DNA from: Hymenobacter nivis | GTDB lineage: Bacteria > Bacteroidota > Bacteroidia > Cytophagales > Hymenobacteraceae | DNA length: 64,000 bases | Direction: 5' to 3' | Assembly: GCF_006439025.1 (NCBI RefSeq) | Contig: NZ_RCYZ01000012.1 | Span: 1-64,000, forward strand | Part shown: positions 50,374 to 58,948 of the stretch, piece by piece | Layout: every line of letters starts with the position of its first letter | How positions within the stretch are numbered: position 1 is the stretch's first letter | The notes under the pieces: generated by a model | What the model was told of the DNA's origin: nothing | Seen by the model: the letters and a program-made list of their open reading frames with translations, nothing else | Databases searched by the model: none | Position numbers and translations under genes: made by a program

Positions 50374-51540
50374 TTGCGCGCCCGCTCCAATAGCAATGGC
50401 CGCCCCGCCCGCCGCAGCCCCTGGCCGCGGGGAGTGGGGCGGCTGATTTTTTGGGGCTTGGTGCTGGCCGGCTGGGGCCCCCAGGCCCGCGCGCAGGTGG
50501 CCAACGACAACATCGAAAACCGCCGCCGGCTGGCGCTGAATGAGACCGTAACGTCGAGCACTGTGGGCTGCACCGTGCAGCGCGGCTGCGTGGACGAGCG
50601 CCTCACCGGCCAGTGCATCCAGTACCACAACGACCAGTGGTTTGAGTTTACGCCGCCCGCCACGGGGCCCTATTTTGTGAACGTGGGCGGGCAGCGGTGC
50701 CGCGACGTGCGCGGCGTGCAGCTAGTGGTGCTCACCGGCCAGCCCTGCCAGCCTGCTACCTACCGCGTGCTCAGCTGCACCTCGCTGGGCACCCAGGACG
50801 ACGTATTTGTGGCCGTGGACCTGCAAGCGGGCCGGCCGTACTTACTCGACGTGGACGGGTACTTGCAGGATTTCTGCACGTTCACGCTGCAAGTGAGCGG
50901 CCGGGCGGTGGGTGTGCCCGCGGTGCCGCCGCTGCCCGCGCCCGCCGGCGCCCTGCCCGTTACCAGCCGCGTGGTGCAAGTGGCTTGGGCGCTGCCCGAT
51001 TCGCTGGCCGGGGCCCCCAGCTGCCGGGTGCTGCGCCGCGAGCAGCACGCCTTCCGCAGCACCGAGCGGCGCCGGGTGCCGGTGGCTCGCAACAGCTACG
51101 GAGGCCGCCCCGCCGCCTACGCCGTGGCCGACACGCTGCCCGGGCCAGGCCTGTACCTGTACCAAGTGGTGGCCGATGCGGCGCCTGATGGGGCCCCAGC
51201 GCCCACAGTGGTGAAGCAGTTCTGGGTGGCCTACAGCCAGTTGAATCCGCTGCTAGGGCCCCTTGCTGCGGAGCCCCACCTGGTGCTGCCGCTGCAAAAC
51301 TATCCGCGCAAGGCTGAGCTGTCGGTGCTAATAACGGACCCGGTAAGCGGCCGAATTTTACTAAATAAACAGCTCGTTAACCAACTTAACGACCCCAGAA
51401 TGGGTTGGGTAGCTACCGGCCCGTGGGCTGCGGCGGGCCTGCGCAAAGTAGCCGTAGCCATCACCTGCCACCCGGTGCGCGGCCGGTTTTTCACCGACCA
51501 TTTGCTGCTGAACGTGCCGCCGCTGCCGGCCGCGCCGTAA
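50374..51540 (+). CDS. Unknown secreted cysteine-rich protein inside the ccm operon
   Basis: The frame starts with TTG four bases after the ccmE stop; a GTG at 50434 would give MGRLIFWGLVLAGWGPQARAQ, a neat signal peptide, and may be the real start. The mature protein opens with a beta-rich domain (about 50-180) resembling bacterial pre-peptidase C-terminal-like domains: HNDQWFEFTPPATGPYFVNV and VFVAVDLQAGRPYLLDVDGY, with about eight cysteines (VGCTVQRGC, TGQC, QRC, QPC, LSC, DFC). A Pro-rich linker and an Fn3-like stretch (VVQVAWALPDSLAG, GLYLYQVVADAAPDG) follow. No catalytic motif seen. Its place between ccmE and ccmF suggests co-expression with heme attachment. Confidence 0.7.
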   Translation: MRARSNSNGRPARRSPWPRGVGRLIFWGLVLAGWGPQARAQVANDNIENRRRLALNETVTSSTVGCTVQRGCVDERLTGQCIQYHNDQWFEFTPPATGPYFVNVGGQRCRDVRGVQLVVLTGQPCQPATYRVLSCTSLGTQDDVFVAVDLQAGRPYLLDVDGYLQDFCTFTLQVSGRAVGVPAVPPLPAPAGALPVTSRVVQVAWALPDSLAGAPSCRVLRREQHAFRSTERRRVPVARNSYGGRPAAYAVADTLPGPGLYLYQVVADAAPDGAPAPTVVKQFWVAYSQLNPLLGPLAAEPHLVLPLQNYPRKAELSVLITDPVSGRILLNKQLVNQLNDPRMGWVATGPWAAAGLRKVAVAITCHPVRGRFFTDHLLLNVPPLPAAP

Positions 51541-51563
51541 ATTTGTCCGATATTCTGATTCAT

Positions 51564-54158
51564 ATGAACTTACTCGTTGGAGATATTGGCCACCTGAGCG
51601 TCATCGTGGCGTTTGTGGCGGCCGTGGTGGCGGCCTACGCCTACTTCCAGGCGGCGCGGGGCCGGGCCCTGGGCGACGTGGACCCGAGCTGGCAGCGGCT
51701 GGGCCGGGGCGCGTTTTTCGTGCACGGCGCGGCGGTACTGGCTGTGGTAGGCTGCTTGTTCGACATCATCTACCACCACCGCTACGAGTACTACTACGCC
51801 TGGAGCCACAGCTCCAACCACTTGCCCCTCAAGTACATGATTTCGTGCTTTTGGGCCGGGCAGGAGGGAAGCTTCCTGCTCTGGATTTTCTGGCAGGTGG
51901 TGCTGGGCGGCTGCATCATGCTTTTCAATAAGAAGTGGGAAGCGCCGGTGCTGGCCGTGTTCAGCGCCGTGCAGGCCTTTCTGGTGAGCATGATTGTGGG
52001 CGTGGTGGCCGGGGGCCTCAAAATCGGTTCCTCGCCGTTCATGCTGTTGCGCGACTTCCTCACCGACCTGCCGGTGTGGAAGACCAACCCCAACTTCGTG
52101 CCCAAGGACGGCACCGGCCTCAACGCCCTGCTCCAGAACTACTGGATGGTGATTCACCCGCCCACGCTGTTCCTGGGCTTCGCCCTCACGCTGGTGCCGT
52201 TTGCCTTCGCCATTGCCGCGCTCTGGAAAAAGGAGCTGACGGCCTGGGTGAAACCGGCTATTCCGTGGAGCCTGGTGGGCGGCGGCGTACTGGGCGTGGG
52301 CGTGATGATGGGGGCCTACTGGGCTTATGAAACCCTGAACTTCGGCGGCTACTGGAACTGGGACCCGGTCGAAAATGCCGTGTACATTCCGTGGCTGGTG
52401 CTGGTGGCGGCCCTGCACGGGCTGGTGCTGTGGCAGCGCCGCCGCACGGGCCTGCGCACGGCCTACGCACTGGTTATCACCACGTTCATCTTGGTGCTCT
52501 ACGCCACGTTCCTCACCCGGAGCGGCGTGCTGGGCAATGCCTCGGTGCACTCGTTTACCGACTTGGGCCTCTCGGGCCAACTGCTGATTTACCTGGGCTT
52601 CTTCACCGTGCTGGCCGTGGGCTTGCTGGTCTGGCGCTGGAAGGAAATCCCAGTGTCGCCCAAAGAGCTTTCGATGTACAGCCCCGAGCTGTGGGTATTC
52701 GTGGGCACCACGGTGCTGTGCCTGGGGGCCTTCCAGGTGCTGTTCACCACCAGCATCCCGGTGTACAATGCCTTCATGGGCTTTATCGGCATCAAAACCA
52801 ACGTGGCCCTGCCCGTCGACCAAGTGGCCCACTACTCGAAGCTGCAGCTGTGGCTGGGCGTGGGCGTGGGCCTGCTCTCGGGCGTGGGCCAGGTGATGTG
52901 GTGGCAGCGCAACGACAAGGAAAGCCTACTCAACGCCCTCACGCCGTCGGTGCTGCTGGCCCTGCTGGGCACGGCCCTGGCGGTGCTGCTCATCCGCTAC
53001 AACGGCCTCACCATCACGCCGGCCTACGTGACGCTGTTTCTGGCCGGGCTGTTTGGGGTGCTGGCTAACCTGGGCACACTCTACACGCTGGCGCGGCGCG
53101 GCATCAAGCTCTCGGGTGGGGCCCTGGCGCACCTGGGCGTCGCCCTGATTTTGCTGGGCGTGCTGGCCTCGTCGGGCTACTCCAGCATCATCTCGCGCAA
53201 CGTATCGGGCCTGCTCTACTCGCGCGAGTTTTCGGAAGACATCAACCGCGACAACGTGCTGCTGTACCGCAACGAGGCCTCGCCCATGCACGGCTACCAG
53301 CTCACCTACGAGGGCCAGTATTTTGAGGTGCCCGGCGTGCCCGGCTACGTGAACAAGCAGATGCTGTTCCGCACCGACGACGAATACAAAACCCTGGCTC
53401 GCGCCGACATCAAGGTGGGCGACAAGCTGTACTACCACACCGGCGACACGGTGACCATCGTGCCGGAGAACACCTTCTACCGCGTCGATTACGCTAAAAA
53501 GGCCACCGGCGAGAAGTTCACGCTCTACCCCCGGGCCCAGATCAACGAGGAAATGGGCGGCATCCTGGCCTCGCCCGACATCAAGCACTTCTGGGGCCAC
53601 GACATCTACACCCACATCGGTGGGGCCCCCGATACGCGCAAGGACAAGCAGTGGAGCGAGCCCAAGGAGCACACGCTGAGCGTGGGCGACACGATTTTCC
53701 TGAACGACTACTTCGCCGTGTTCCGCGCCATCGAGCCGGCCCACGAAACGGTGGGCCTGGGCTTGCAAAAGGGCGATTTGGCCCTGCAGGCCGACATGAT
53801 TGTATCGGGTGAGCAGCGGCAGTACCACGCCCACCCCCTGTTTGTGGTGCGTAACCGCCTGGTGGGCCGCGTACCCGACGAAGTGGACGACCTCGGCATT
53901 CGCATCAGCCTCAACACCATCGACCCGCAAAAAGGCAAGTTCACCTTCGGCGTGAGCACGGCCCAAAAGGACTACATCATCCTGAAGGCGATGGAAAAAC
54001 CCTTCATCAACCTGCTTTGGAGCGGCACCCTGCTCATGGCCATCGGTTTCGCCTTGAGCCTGCGCCAGCGCAACAGCAAGCGCAACGCCGACCCCGAAGC
54101 TGCGCCAGAAGCCGACGCCCAGCCCACCCCCCGCACCCGCTTGGCGCCGGTGGCTTAA
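51564..54158 (+). CDS. ccmF: Cytochrome c maturation protein CcmF
   Basis: Holocytochrome c synthase component that attaches heme to apocytochrome. The 864-residue protein has about fourteen helices, the tryptophan-rich heme-binding loop NFGGYWNWDPVENAVYIPW, conserved His positions (VIHPPTLFLGFA, HSFTDLGLSGQ), and a large C-terminal periplasmic domain (about 560-830). Start at the ATG 51564 (MNLLVGDIGHLS); the frame is open upstream within the previous gene. Its TAA is five bases before a long palindrome. Confidence 0.95.
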   Translation: MNLLVGDIGHLSVIVAFVAAVVAAYAYFQAARGRALGDVDPSWQRLGRGAFFVHGAAVLAVVGCLFDIIYHHRYEYYYAWSHSSNHLPLKYMISCFWAGQEGSFLLWIFWQVVLGGCIMLFNKKWEAPVLAVFSAVQAFLVSMIVGVVAGGLKIGSSPFMLLRDFLTDLPVWKTNPNFVPKDGTGLNALLQNYWMVIHPPTLFLGFALTLVPFAFAIAALWKKELTAWVKPAIPWSLVGGGVLGVGVMMGAYWAYETLNFGGYWNWDPVENAVYIPWLVLVAALHGLVLWQRRRTGLRTAYALVITTFILVLYATFLTRSGVLGNASVHSFTDLGLSGQLLIYLGFFTVLAVGLLVWRWKEIPVSPKELSMYSPELWVFVGTTVLCLGAFQVLFTTSIPVYNAFMGFIGIKTNVALPVDQVAHYSKLQLWLGVGVGLLSGVGQVMWWQRNDKESLLNALTPSVLLALLGTALAVLLIRYNGLTITPAYVTLFLAGLFGVLANLGTLYTLARRGIKLSGGALAHLGVALILLGVLASSGYSSIISRNVSGLLYSREFSEDINRDNVLLYRNEASPMHGYQLTYEGQYFEVPGVPGYVNKQMLFRTDDEYKTLARADIKVGDKLYYHTGDTVTIVPENTFYRVDYAKKATGEKFTLYPRAQINEEMGGILASPDIKHFWGHDIYTHIGGAPDTRKDKQWSEPKEHTLSVGDTIFLNDYFAVFRAIEPAHETVGLGLQKGDLALQADMIVSGEQRQYHAHPLFVVRNRLVGRVPDEVDDLGIRISLNTIDPQKGKFTFGVSTAQKDYIILKAMEKPFINLLWSGTLLMAIGFALSLRQRNSKRNADPEAAPEADAQPTPRTRLAPVA

Positions 54159-54162
54159 AAAA

Positions 54163-54243
54163 TTAAAAGTCAAAAGTGAAGAATTAAAAATGCATCGGAG
54201 GGCCCCTCCGATGCATTTTTAATTCTTCACTTTTGACTTTTAA
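54163..54243. repeat. 81-base near-perfect palindrome
   Basis: Bases 54163-54202 and 54204-54243 are complementary, centred on 54203. The arms are AT-rich (TTAAAAGTCAAAAGTGAAGA) around a GC core TGCATCGGAGGGC. It directly follows the ccmF stop and can terminate transcription, but the 40-base arms exceed that need. Confidence 0.92.
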
Positions 54244-54263
54244 CCCAATCCCCAACCCAAGGC

Positions 54264-55124
54264 ATGGCCGTGGCACATCCTACTGATCCATCCCAGCCCC
54301 GAACCGGCTCGCTCCGCGTAGGCCTGTTCGGGGCTGGGCGCGTAGCCGGGCAGCTGGGGCCCGCCTTGGTGGCCGCTGGCCACACTGTGGCCTTCGTGTG
54401 GAGCCGCTCCGCCGCTCCGGCCGCGGCCCTGGCTGCCGCGCTGCCGGGCGCGGCCGTGCTGCCCGGCCTGGGGGCCCCACTGCCGCCCGCCGATGTGTAC
54501 TTGCTGGCCGTGCCCGACGCGGCCGTGGCCGAAGTGCTGGCGGCGGTGGCCTGGCCAGCCGGGGCCCTGGTGGCCCACTTGGCGGGGGCCCTACCGCTGG
54601 CCGTATTTGAACAGCGGCCGGGCGTGCGCGGTGGAGTGCTGTACCCGCTCCAAACGTTCAGCGCCGGGCGGGCGGTGGATTGGGCCGCCGTGCCGCTGTG
54701 CGTGGAAGCCGCTGACCCCGGGGCCCAAACCCTGCTGCTGGCCCTGGCCCGCAGCCTGAGCCGCGACGTGCGCCCGCTGGCCTCGGCCGACCGGCTGCGG
54801 CTGCACGTGGCGGCCGTGTTTGCCAATAACTTCACCAACCACCTGCTGGGCGTGGCCGATGCTCTGCTGGCCGAGGCGGGCCTGCCGGCCGCCCTGCTGG
54901 CCCCGTTGGTGCGCGAAACCGTGGACAAGGCCCTGGCCGCCGCTTCGCCTTTTGCGGTGCAAACCGGGCCCGCCGCCCGCCGCGACGCGCCCACGCTGGG
55001 GGCCCACCGGGCGGCGCTGGCCGCGCATCCGGCCTGGCTGGGTATCTATAACCAGCTGACTAACAGCATACAGGTGCAGCTAATGCCAGAGCCCGGGCCG
55101 GCCGGTGCGGGGCCTCAGCTTTGA
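54264..55124 (+). CDS. Rossmann-like, DUF2520 domain protein
   Basis: The 286-residue protein has an N-terminal NADP-binding fold (LRVGLFGAGRVAGQLGPALV, DVYLLAVPDAAVAEVLAAV) and a C-terminal helical DUF2520 domain containing FANNFTNHLLGVADALLAEA and the closing DAPTLGAHRAALAAHP. The fold resembles pyrroline-5-carboxylate reductase and ketopantoate-reductase-like enzymes, but the substrate of this family is unknown. Ala content is very high, as usual for this genome. Confidence 0.88.
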   Translation: MAVAHPTDPSQPRTGSLRVGLFGAGRVAGQLGPALVAAGHTVAFVWSRSAAPAAALAAALPGAAVLPGLGAPLPPADVYLLAVPDAAVAEVLAAVAWPAGALVAHLAGALPLAVFEQRPGVRGGVLYPLQTFSAGRAVDWAAVPLCVEAADPGAQTLLLALARSLSRDVRPLASADRLRLHVAAVFANNFTNHLLGVADALLAEAGLPAALLAPLVRETVDKALAAASPFAVQTGPAARRDAPTLGAHRAALAAHPAWLGIYNQLTNSIQVQLMPEPGPAGAGPQL

Positions 55125-55150
55125 CGCCGGGCCGGGCCGCGCTACCTTTG
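55120..55150 (+). promoter_or_regulatory. Promoter of the ferredoxin-iscX unit
   Basis: TTTG at 55120-55123 and TACCTTTG at 55143-55150 with a 19-base spacer: a full match to the Bacteroidota consensus. The leader to the GTG start is about 125 nt. Confidence 0.6.
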
Positions 55151-55281
55151 CGGGCCCGTTGGGGCCCGGTACTGCATAAAAATTTGGGCCCCCGGCCCAA
55201 CCCTGGCCCGGGCCAGGCGGTTGAGCCCCAACGGCTTGCCGGCCCCCCGGCGGCTTTTCCCTTACCAAAGACCCAAAATTC

Positions 55282-55611
55282 GTGCCCGCCACCACCATTA
55301 CGTTTCAGTTTAAGGACGGCCAACCGGCCCAAACCCACGTGGCGGCCGCCGGCGAGTCAGTGCTCGACGTGGCCCTGAACAACGCCATCCAACTCCAGCA
55401 CAACTGCGGCGGCGTGTGCGGGTGCAGCACCTGCCACGTGTACGTGGACCGCGGCGGCGACGACCTGCCCGAAATCAGCGACAAGGAGGAAGACTTCATT
55501 GACCGCGCCGAGAACCCGCGCATCACCTCGCGCCTGGCCTGCCAGTGCGTGGTGAACGCCGGCATGGAGCTCGTCATCACCATCCCGCCGCAGCACTTCC
55601 TGGGACACTAG
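55282..55611 (+). CDS. fdx: 2Fe-2S ferredoxin, Fdx type
   Basis: The 109-residue ferredoxin has ligands Cys42, Cys48, Cys51 (NCGGVCGCSTC, C-x5-C-x2-C) and Cys87 (LACQC), with extra cysteines at 46 and 89. The adrenodoxin-like spacing and the ISC-type partner iscX downstream suggest an electron donor in iron-sulfur cluster assembly. The start is GTG at 55282; no ATG is available in frame. Confidence 0.9.
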   Translation: MPATTITFQFKDGQPAQTHVAAAGESVLDVALNNAIQLQHNCGGVCGCSTCHVYVDRGGDDLPEISDKEEDFIDRAENPRITSRLACQCVVNAGMELVITIPPQHFLGH

Positions 55612-55721
55612 TTTTTTTTAGGGTAGGCGGATGTGGGGGTAATAGGGCAGGAGGGGAATCTCTTCCTCCGCCGCTTTCCCCTGCACCCCCACACCCGCCT
55701 ACCCCCATACCCTACAAAAAA
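55612..55721. repeat. Imperfect inverted repeat filling the fdx-iscX gap
   Basis: The left side runs TTTTTTTAGGGTA, then AGGCGGATGTGGGGGT and CAGGAGGGGAA; the right side mirrors it as TTCCCCTGCACCCCCACA, CCCGCCTACCCCC and ACCCTACAAAAAAA. Mismatches and small shifts are present. It spans the whole space between the two genes and ends at the iscX ATG. Confidence 0.7.
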
Positions 55722-55958
55722 ATGAACCACTTCGAACCCCCCATCCAGTGGGCCGACCACGAGGACGTGGCCATGGCGTTGTACGAGAAATTCGGCGAAG
55801 AATACCCCGAGGCTCGCATCTACCGCATCCGCTTCACCGACCTCATTGACTGGGTGCTGACGCTGCCCAACTTTGCCGGCACCCGCGAGCAGGCCACCGA
55901 GGGCCACCTGGAGCAAATCCAGGCCAAGTGGGTGTACGAGTGGCGCGATAACCAATAG
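55722..55958 (+). CDS. iscX: Fe-S assembly protein IscX
   Basis: Small acidic adaptor that binds IscS and ferrous iron and modulates cluster assembly. The 78-residue protein contains IQWADHEDVAMALYEKFGEE, YPEARIYRIRFTDLIDWVL, and the C-terminal HLEQIQAKWVYEWRDNQ, all diagnostic of the YfhJ/IscX family. The pair with fdx mirrors the end of the E. coli isc operon (hscA-fdx-iscX), but no other isc genes are nearby. Confidence 0.93.
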   Translation: MNHFEPPIQWADHEDVAMALYEKFGEEYPEARIYRIRFTDLIDWVLTLPNFAGTREQATEGHLEQIQAKWVYEWRDNQ

Positions 55959-56101
55959 CGGTGCCGGGGGACGGGGCCCAACCCCGTGGCCCTCAACCCG
56001 CCGCCCGGCCCCGCCGTATGGAAGAGTTGCCCGGCTACGTTGGCGGGGCAAGGCAATCCGGCCGCCTGTTTAGGCCCCTTCCACATTTTTCTTTTATTGC
56101 G

Positions 56102-56296
56102 ATGAACACCGGGACCGTAAAATTTTTTAACGAGGAGAAAGGCTACGGCTTTATTACCGACGAGGCCACCCGCGAAGATTTCTTCGTTCACATCACCGGC
56201 CTGAACGGGGGGCAGATCCAGCAAAACGACCGGGTAGAGTTTGAAACCCAGGAAGGCCGTAAGGGCGTGAACGCCGTAAACGTGCGCAAAATCTGA
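56102..56296 (+). CDS. Cold-shock domain protein
   Basis: The 64-residue single-stranded nucleic acid binding protein has an S1-like OB fold with RNP1 EEKGYGFI and RNP2 DFFVHI, opening MNTGTVKFFN. It is CspA-like, acting as an RNA chaperone. The leader upstream of the ATG is about 140 bases without a gene and may hold the long untranslated region common to csp genes; no structure was assigned. Confidence 0.95.
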   Translation: MNTGTVKFFNEEKGYGFITDEATREDFFVHITGLNGGQIQQNDRVEFETQEGRKGVNAVNVRKI

Positions 56297-56425
56297 TTTC
56301 ACGCGCTGCGCGCTGTTTCGTCAGTTTGAGAAGGCTTTCCGGCACCGCCGGGGGGCCTTCGCTGCGTTTAGATGGGGCCGGTGCCGCCGCTGGGCCCCAC
56401 CTTTGCGGGCCCTTGTGCGCCGCCC

Positions 56426-57358
56426 ATGCTTGCCGCTGTTTTTTCTGCGCCGCCGCCCGCCGGGCCGTTGGGCCCCGGCGGGGTGGCGGGCGGGGCGCGC
56501 GGCCGCCTGCTGGCGGGCCTGGTGCGCTGGCCCAACCTGCTCATCATGCTCCTGAGCCTGGCGCTGGTGCGGGTGGGGCTGCTGCTGCCGGGGCAGCTGG
56601 GGGCCCTGCTGGCCCCGCGCTTCGGACTGCTGGTGCTGAGCGCCCTGCTGGTGGCGGCGGCCGGCTACATCATCAACGACTACTACGACGTGAAGATTGA
56701 CGCCATCAACCGGCCCGACCGGCTGGTGGTGGGGCGCGTGGTGCGGCGGCGCACCGCCATGCTGGCCCACTTGGTGCTGAGCGGCGCGGGTGTGGCGCTG
56801 GCCGCGTTTCTGTCGCCGCTGCTGGGGGGCGTCACGCTGGGGGCGGCGGCGCTGCTGTGGGGCTACTCGGCCCGCTTCAAGCGGGTGGCGCTGGTGGGCA
56901 ACGTCAGCATTGGGGCCCTCACGGCGGCGCTGGTGCTGCTGCCCGAGCTGCAGCTGCGCACCGGCAATACCGTGGTGTGGCGCTACGCGCTGGCGGCGTT
57001 TCTGCTTACGGTGGTGCGCGAAATTGTGAAGGACGTGGAGGACATGCGCGGCGACGCCCAGCACGACTGCCGCACGCTGCCGCTGGTGGCGGGCGTGGCC
57101 CGCACCAAGTGGGTGGCGGGTTTTTTTCTGGCCTGCCTGGTGGTGCTCGCGGGCGGGGCCACGGCCTGGCTGGTGGCGCACGGGCCCTGGCCGCTGGCCG
57201 CGTGGCTGGGGGCCCTGGTGCTGCTGCCGCTGGGGGCCCTGGCGCGCCTGCTGGCACTCGCCGACCGCCGCCGCCACTTCCGCCAACTCAGCACCTGGTG
57301 CAAGGGCATCATGCTGGCGGGGGTGCTCAGCATGGCCCTGGCGGGTGGGGTGGGGTAG
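56426..57358 (+). CDS. UbiA-family prenyltransferase
   Basis: Integral membrane enzyme attaching an isoprenoid chain to an acceptor. The 310-residue protein has about eight helices and the two Asp-rich motifs: IINDYYDVKIDAINRP (residues about 82-97) and REIVKDVEDMRGD. These fit the geranylgeranylglycerol-phosphate synthase-like branch often found in Bacteroidota, though the acceptor is uncertain; menaquinone synthesis enzymes are related. Start set at 56426 (MLAAVFSAPPP); the earlier ATG at 56372 would add a Pro/Gly-rich stretch. Confidence 0.85.
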   Translation: MLAAVFSAPPPAGPLGPGGVAGGARGRLLAGLVRWPNLLIMLLSLALVRVGLLLPGQLGALLAPRFGLLVLSALLVAAAGYIINDYYDVKIDAINRPDRLVVGRVVRRRTAMLAHLVLSGAGVALAAFLSPLLGGVTLGAAALLWGYSARFKRVALVGNVSIGALTAALVLLPELQLRTGNTVVWRYALAAFLLTVVREIVKDVEDMRGDAQHDCRTLPLVAGVARTKWVAGFFLACLVVLAGGATAWLVAHGPWPLAAWLGALVLLPLGALARLLALADRRRHFRQLSTWCKGIMLAGVLSMALAGGVG

Positions 57359-57444
57359 GGCCCCGGAACCAACACCAACCGTAGAGGCTATAAATCCGTT
57401 AGTGCGCCCAAGCAATTCATTCTTTATTCAGCTTTATTCAGCCG

Positions 57445-58644
57445 ATGCAATTTTTACCCCTTGCCGCCCTGCTGGCCGGCCTATCCTTTACCGCCGCGGC
57501 GCAGCCCCTGGCCCCCGCCGACACGGCCCAGGTACCCCTTGGGGTGCAACCGGCACCGCGGGCTGCCGCCATCGGCCAGCCCACAAAGAAACTGACCATT
57601 CTGCCGATTCCGGTGCTGTTCTACCAGGCCGAAACTGGCATTGGCTACGGCATCGGGGGCTTGCTGAGCGGCCGGTTTGGGGCCGATACCACGGTGCGTT
57701 CGTCCAATGCGCGCATCCAGTACTGGCAGACGGCCAAGAAGCAGTCGCTCATTCAGTTCGTGCACACCATTTATACGCCGGGCGAGAAATACTACCTCAA
57801 CGGCGAGGTGAGCGGCTATGACCAGCTGCTATACTACTACGGCAAGGGCAATAATACGGCGTCGGACAACGAGTCGAACGTGGCCTATAAGCTGTTCATC
57901 GTCAACCAGCGAGTGCAAAAAGCCATTGCGCCAAAGCTGTTTTTTGGGGCCCAGTACCGCCTCACCGACATGAGCCAGATTACGGCCCCTGACAACGCCG
58001 CCGACGGCGGGGCCAACTACTTCTACCGCGACCCGCGCCTGAGCGACCGCGAGCGCATGGGCACCACCGTGTCGGGCCTGGGCCCGGTCCTCACCCTCGA
58101 CACCCGCGACGTGGCCCTGGGGGCCTCGCACGGCAACCTGGTGGACGCTACGGTGATGTTCAACGGCAAGGGCTTGGGGTCGGATTACAAGTTTGTGCGC
58201 TACCAGCTCGACCTGCGCCATTACCAGCCGGTGTTTTCCAACAATACCATCCTGGCCATGCAGTTCCTGGGCCAGTTCCACTCTGGCGACGTGCCGTTCC
58301 GGGAGCTGGCGGGCATCGGCGCCAACCTCGGTGGTACCCTCTACGACAACGCCAACCTGTTGCGCGGTATTTATGAGCAGCGCTTCCGCGACCGCCAGAT
58401 GATGATGTTCCAGGCCGAGCTGCGCCAGCACTTGTTCTGGCGCATCGACGTGGCTGGCTTTGCCGGTGTGGGCCAGGTGGCCAACGGGGCCAGCGACTTT
58501 GCCTTTAGTGGCCTTAAAGCGGCCGGTGGGGCTGGCCTGCGCTTCAACTTCATCCGCCGCGACCGGGTGAACCTGCGCCTCGACTACGCCGGCGGCACGG
58601 GCTCGAAGCCGGGCATTCTTTTCGCCATCGGCGAAGCCTTTTAG
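57445..58644 (+). CDS. Outer-membrane barrel of the BamA/TamA surface-antigen type
   Basis: The 399-residue protein has a signal peptide (to about TAAAQ), then a short linker and a barrel without POTRA domains: LPIPVLFYQAETGIGYGIGG, GLGPVLTLDTRDVALGASHG, FRELAGIGANLGGTLYDNAN, and a final LRLDYAGGTGSKPGILFAIGEAF split over two strands. The DTRD and GG..LRG-like segments match the surface antigen (Omp85) domain. Its role is unknown; it is too short for BamA itself. Confidence 0.85.
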   Translation: MQFLPLAALLAGLSFTAAAQPLAPADTAQVPLGVQPAPRAAAIGQPTKKLTILPIPVLFYQAETGIGYGIGGLLSGRFGADTTVRSSNARIQYWQTAKKQSLIQFVHTIYTPGEKYYLNGEVSGYDQLLYYYGKGNNTASDNESNVAYKLFIVNQRVQKAIAPKLFFGAQYRLTDMSQITAPDNAADGGANYFYRDPRLSDRERMGTTVSGLGPVLTLDTRDVALGASHGNLVDATVMFNGKGLGSDYKFVRYQLDLRHYQPVFSNNTILAMQFLGQFHSGDVPFRELAGIGANLGGTLYDNANLLRGIYEQRFRDRQMMMFQAELRQHLFWRIDVAGFAGVGQVANGASDFAFSGLKAAGGAGLRFNFIRRDRVNLRLDYAGGTGSKPGILFAIGEAF

Positions 58645-58678
58645 CGCTCTGCCGCCAGTCTCGGCTGGTGCGGGCTAG

Positions 58679-58716
58679 GGCCCCGGTTCTGCTGTGCAGG
58701 GCCGGGGCTTTTGCTT
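58679..58716 (+). terminator. Terminator of the barrel gene
   Basis: GCCCCGG (58680-58686) pairs with CCGGGGC (58702-58708), followed by a T-rich run, 35 bases after the stop. Confidence 0.75.
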
Positions 58717-58719
58717 TTT

Positions 58720-58880
58720 AGGCAAAATAAAAAAATGCCGTGGACGAATAAACTCACAGCATTTACAACGCACAGGTTATTGATCTTTAATATATTAAAT
58801 AGCGGCTTTTTGACTAAAAATCAATTCATGATTCATCTTTCAGAATGACACTAAAAACTCAAGATTTTTATCACGCAGAA
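58720..58880. other. AT-rich non-coding stretch before the glycosyltransferase
   Basis: The sequence here is strikingly AT-rich (ATTGATCTTTAATATATTAA) against the GC-rich surroundings and has no gene. AAATGCCGTG and CACAGCATTT (about 58735-58766) form an imperfect hairpin. It probably contains the promoter of the glycosyltransferase, but no clean -33/-7 pair was found. Confidence 0.5.
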
Positions 58881-58948
58881 ACGCTGGTTTTGCCAACCGG
58901 GGCCCCCGCCGGGGCGTAAAAGTCCGGTACCATACCCTCCGCTACCCG

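Noticed and set aside
51570..54173. Two long minus-strand frames opposite ccmF
   Set aside because: Shadows of the ccmF coding strand, rich in His, Gln and Arg with no motifs.
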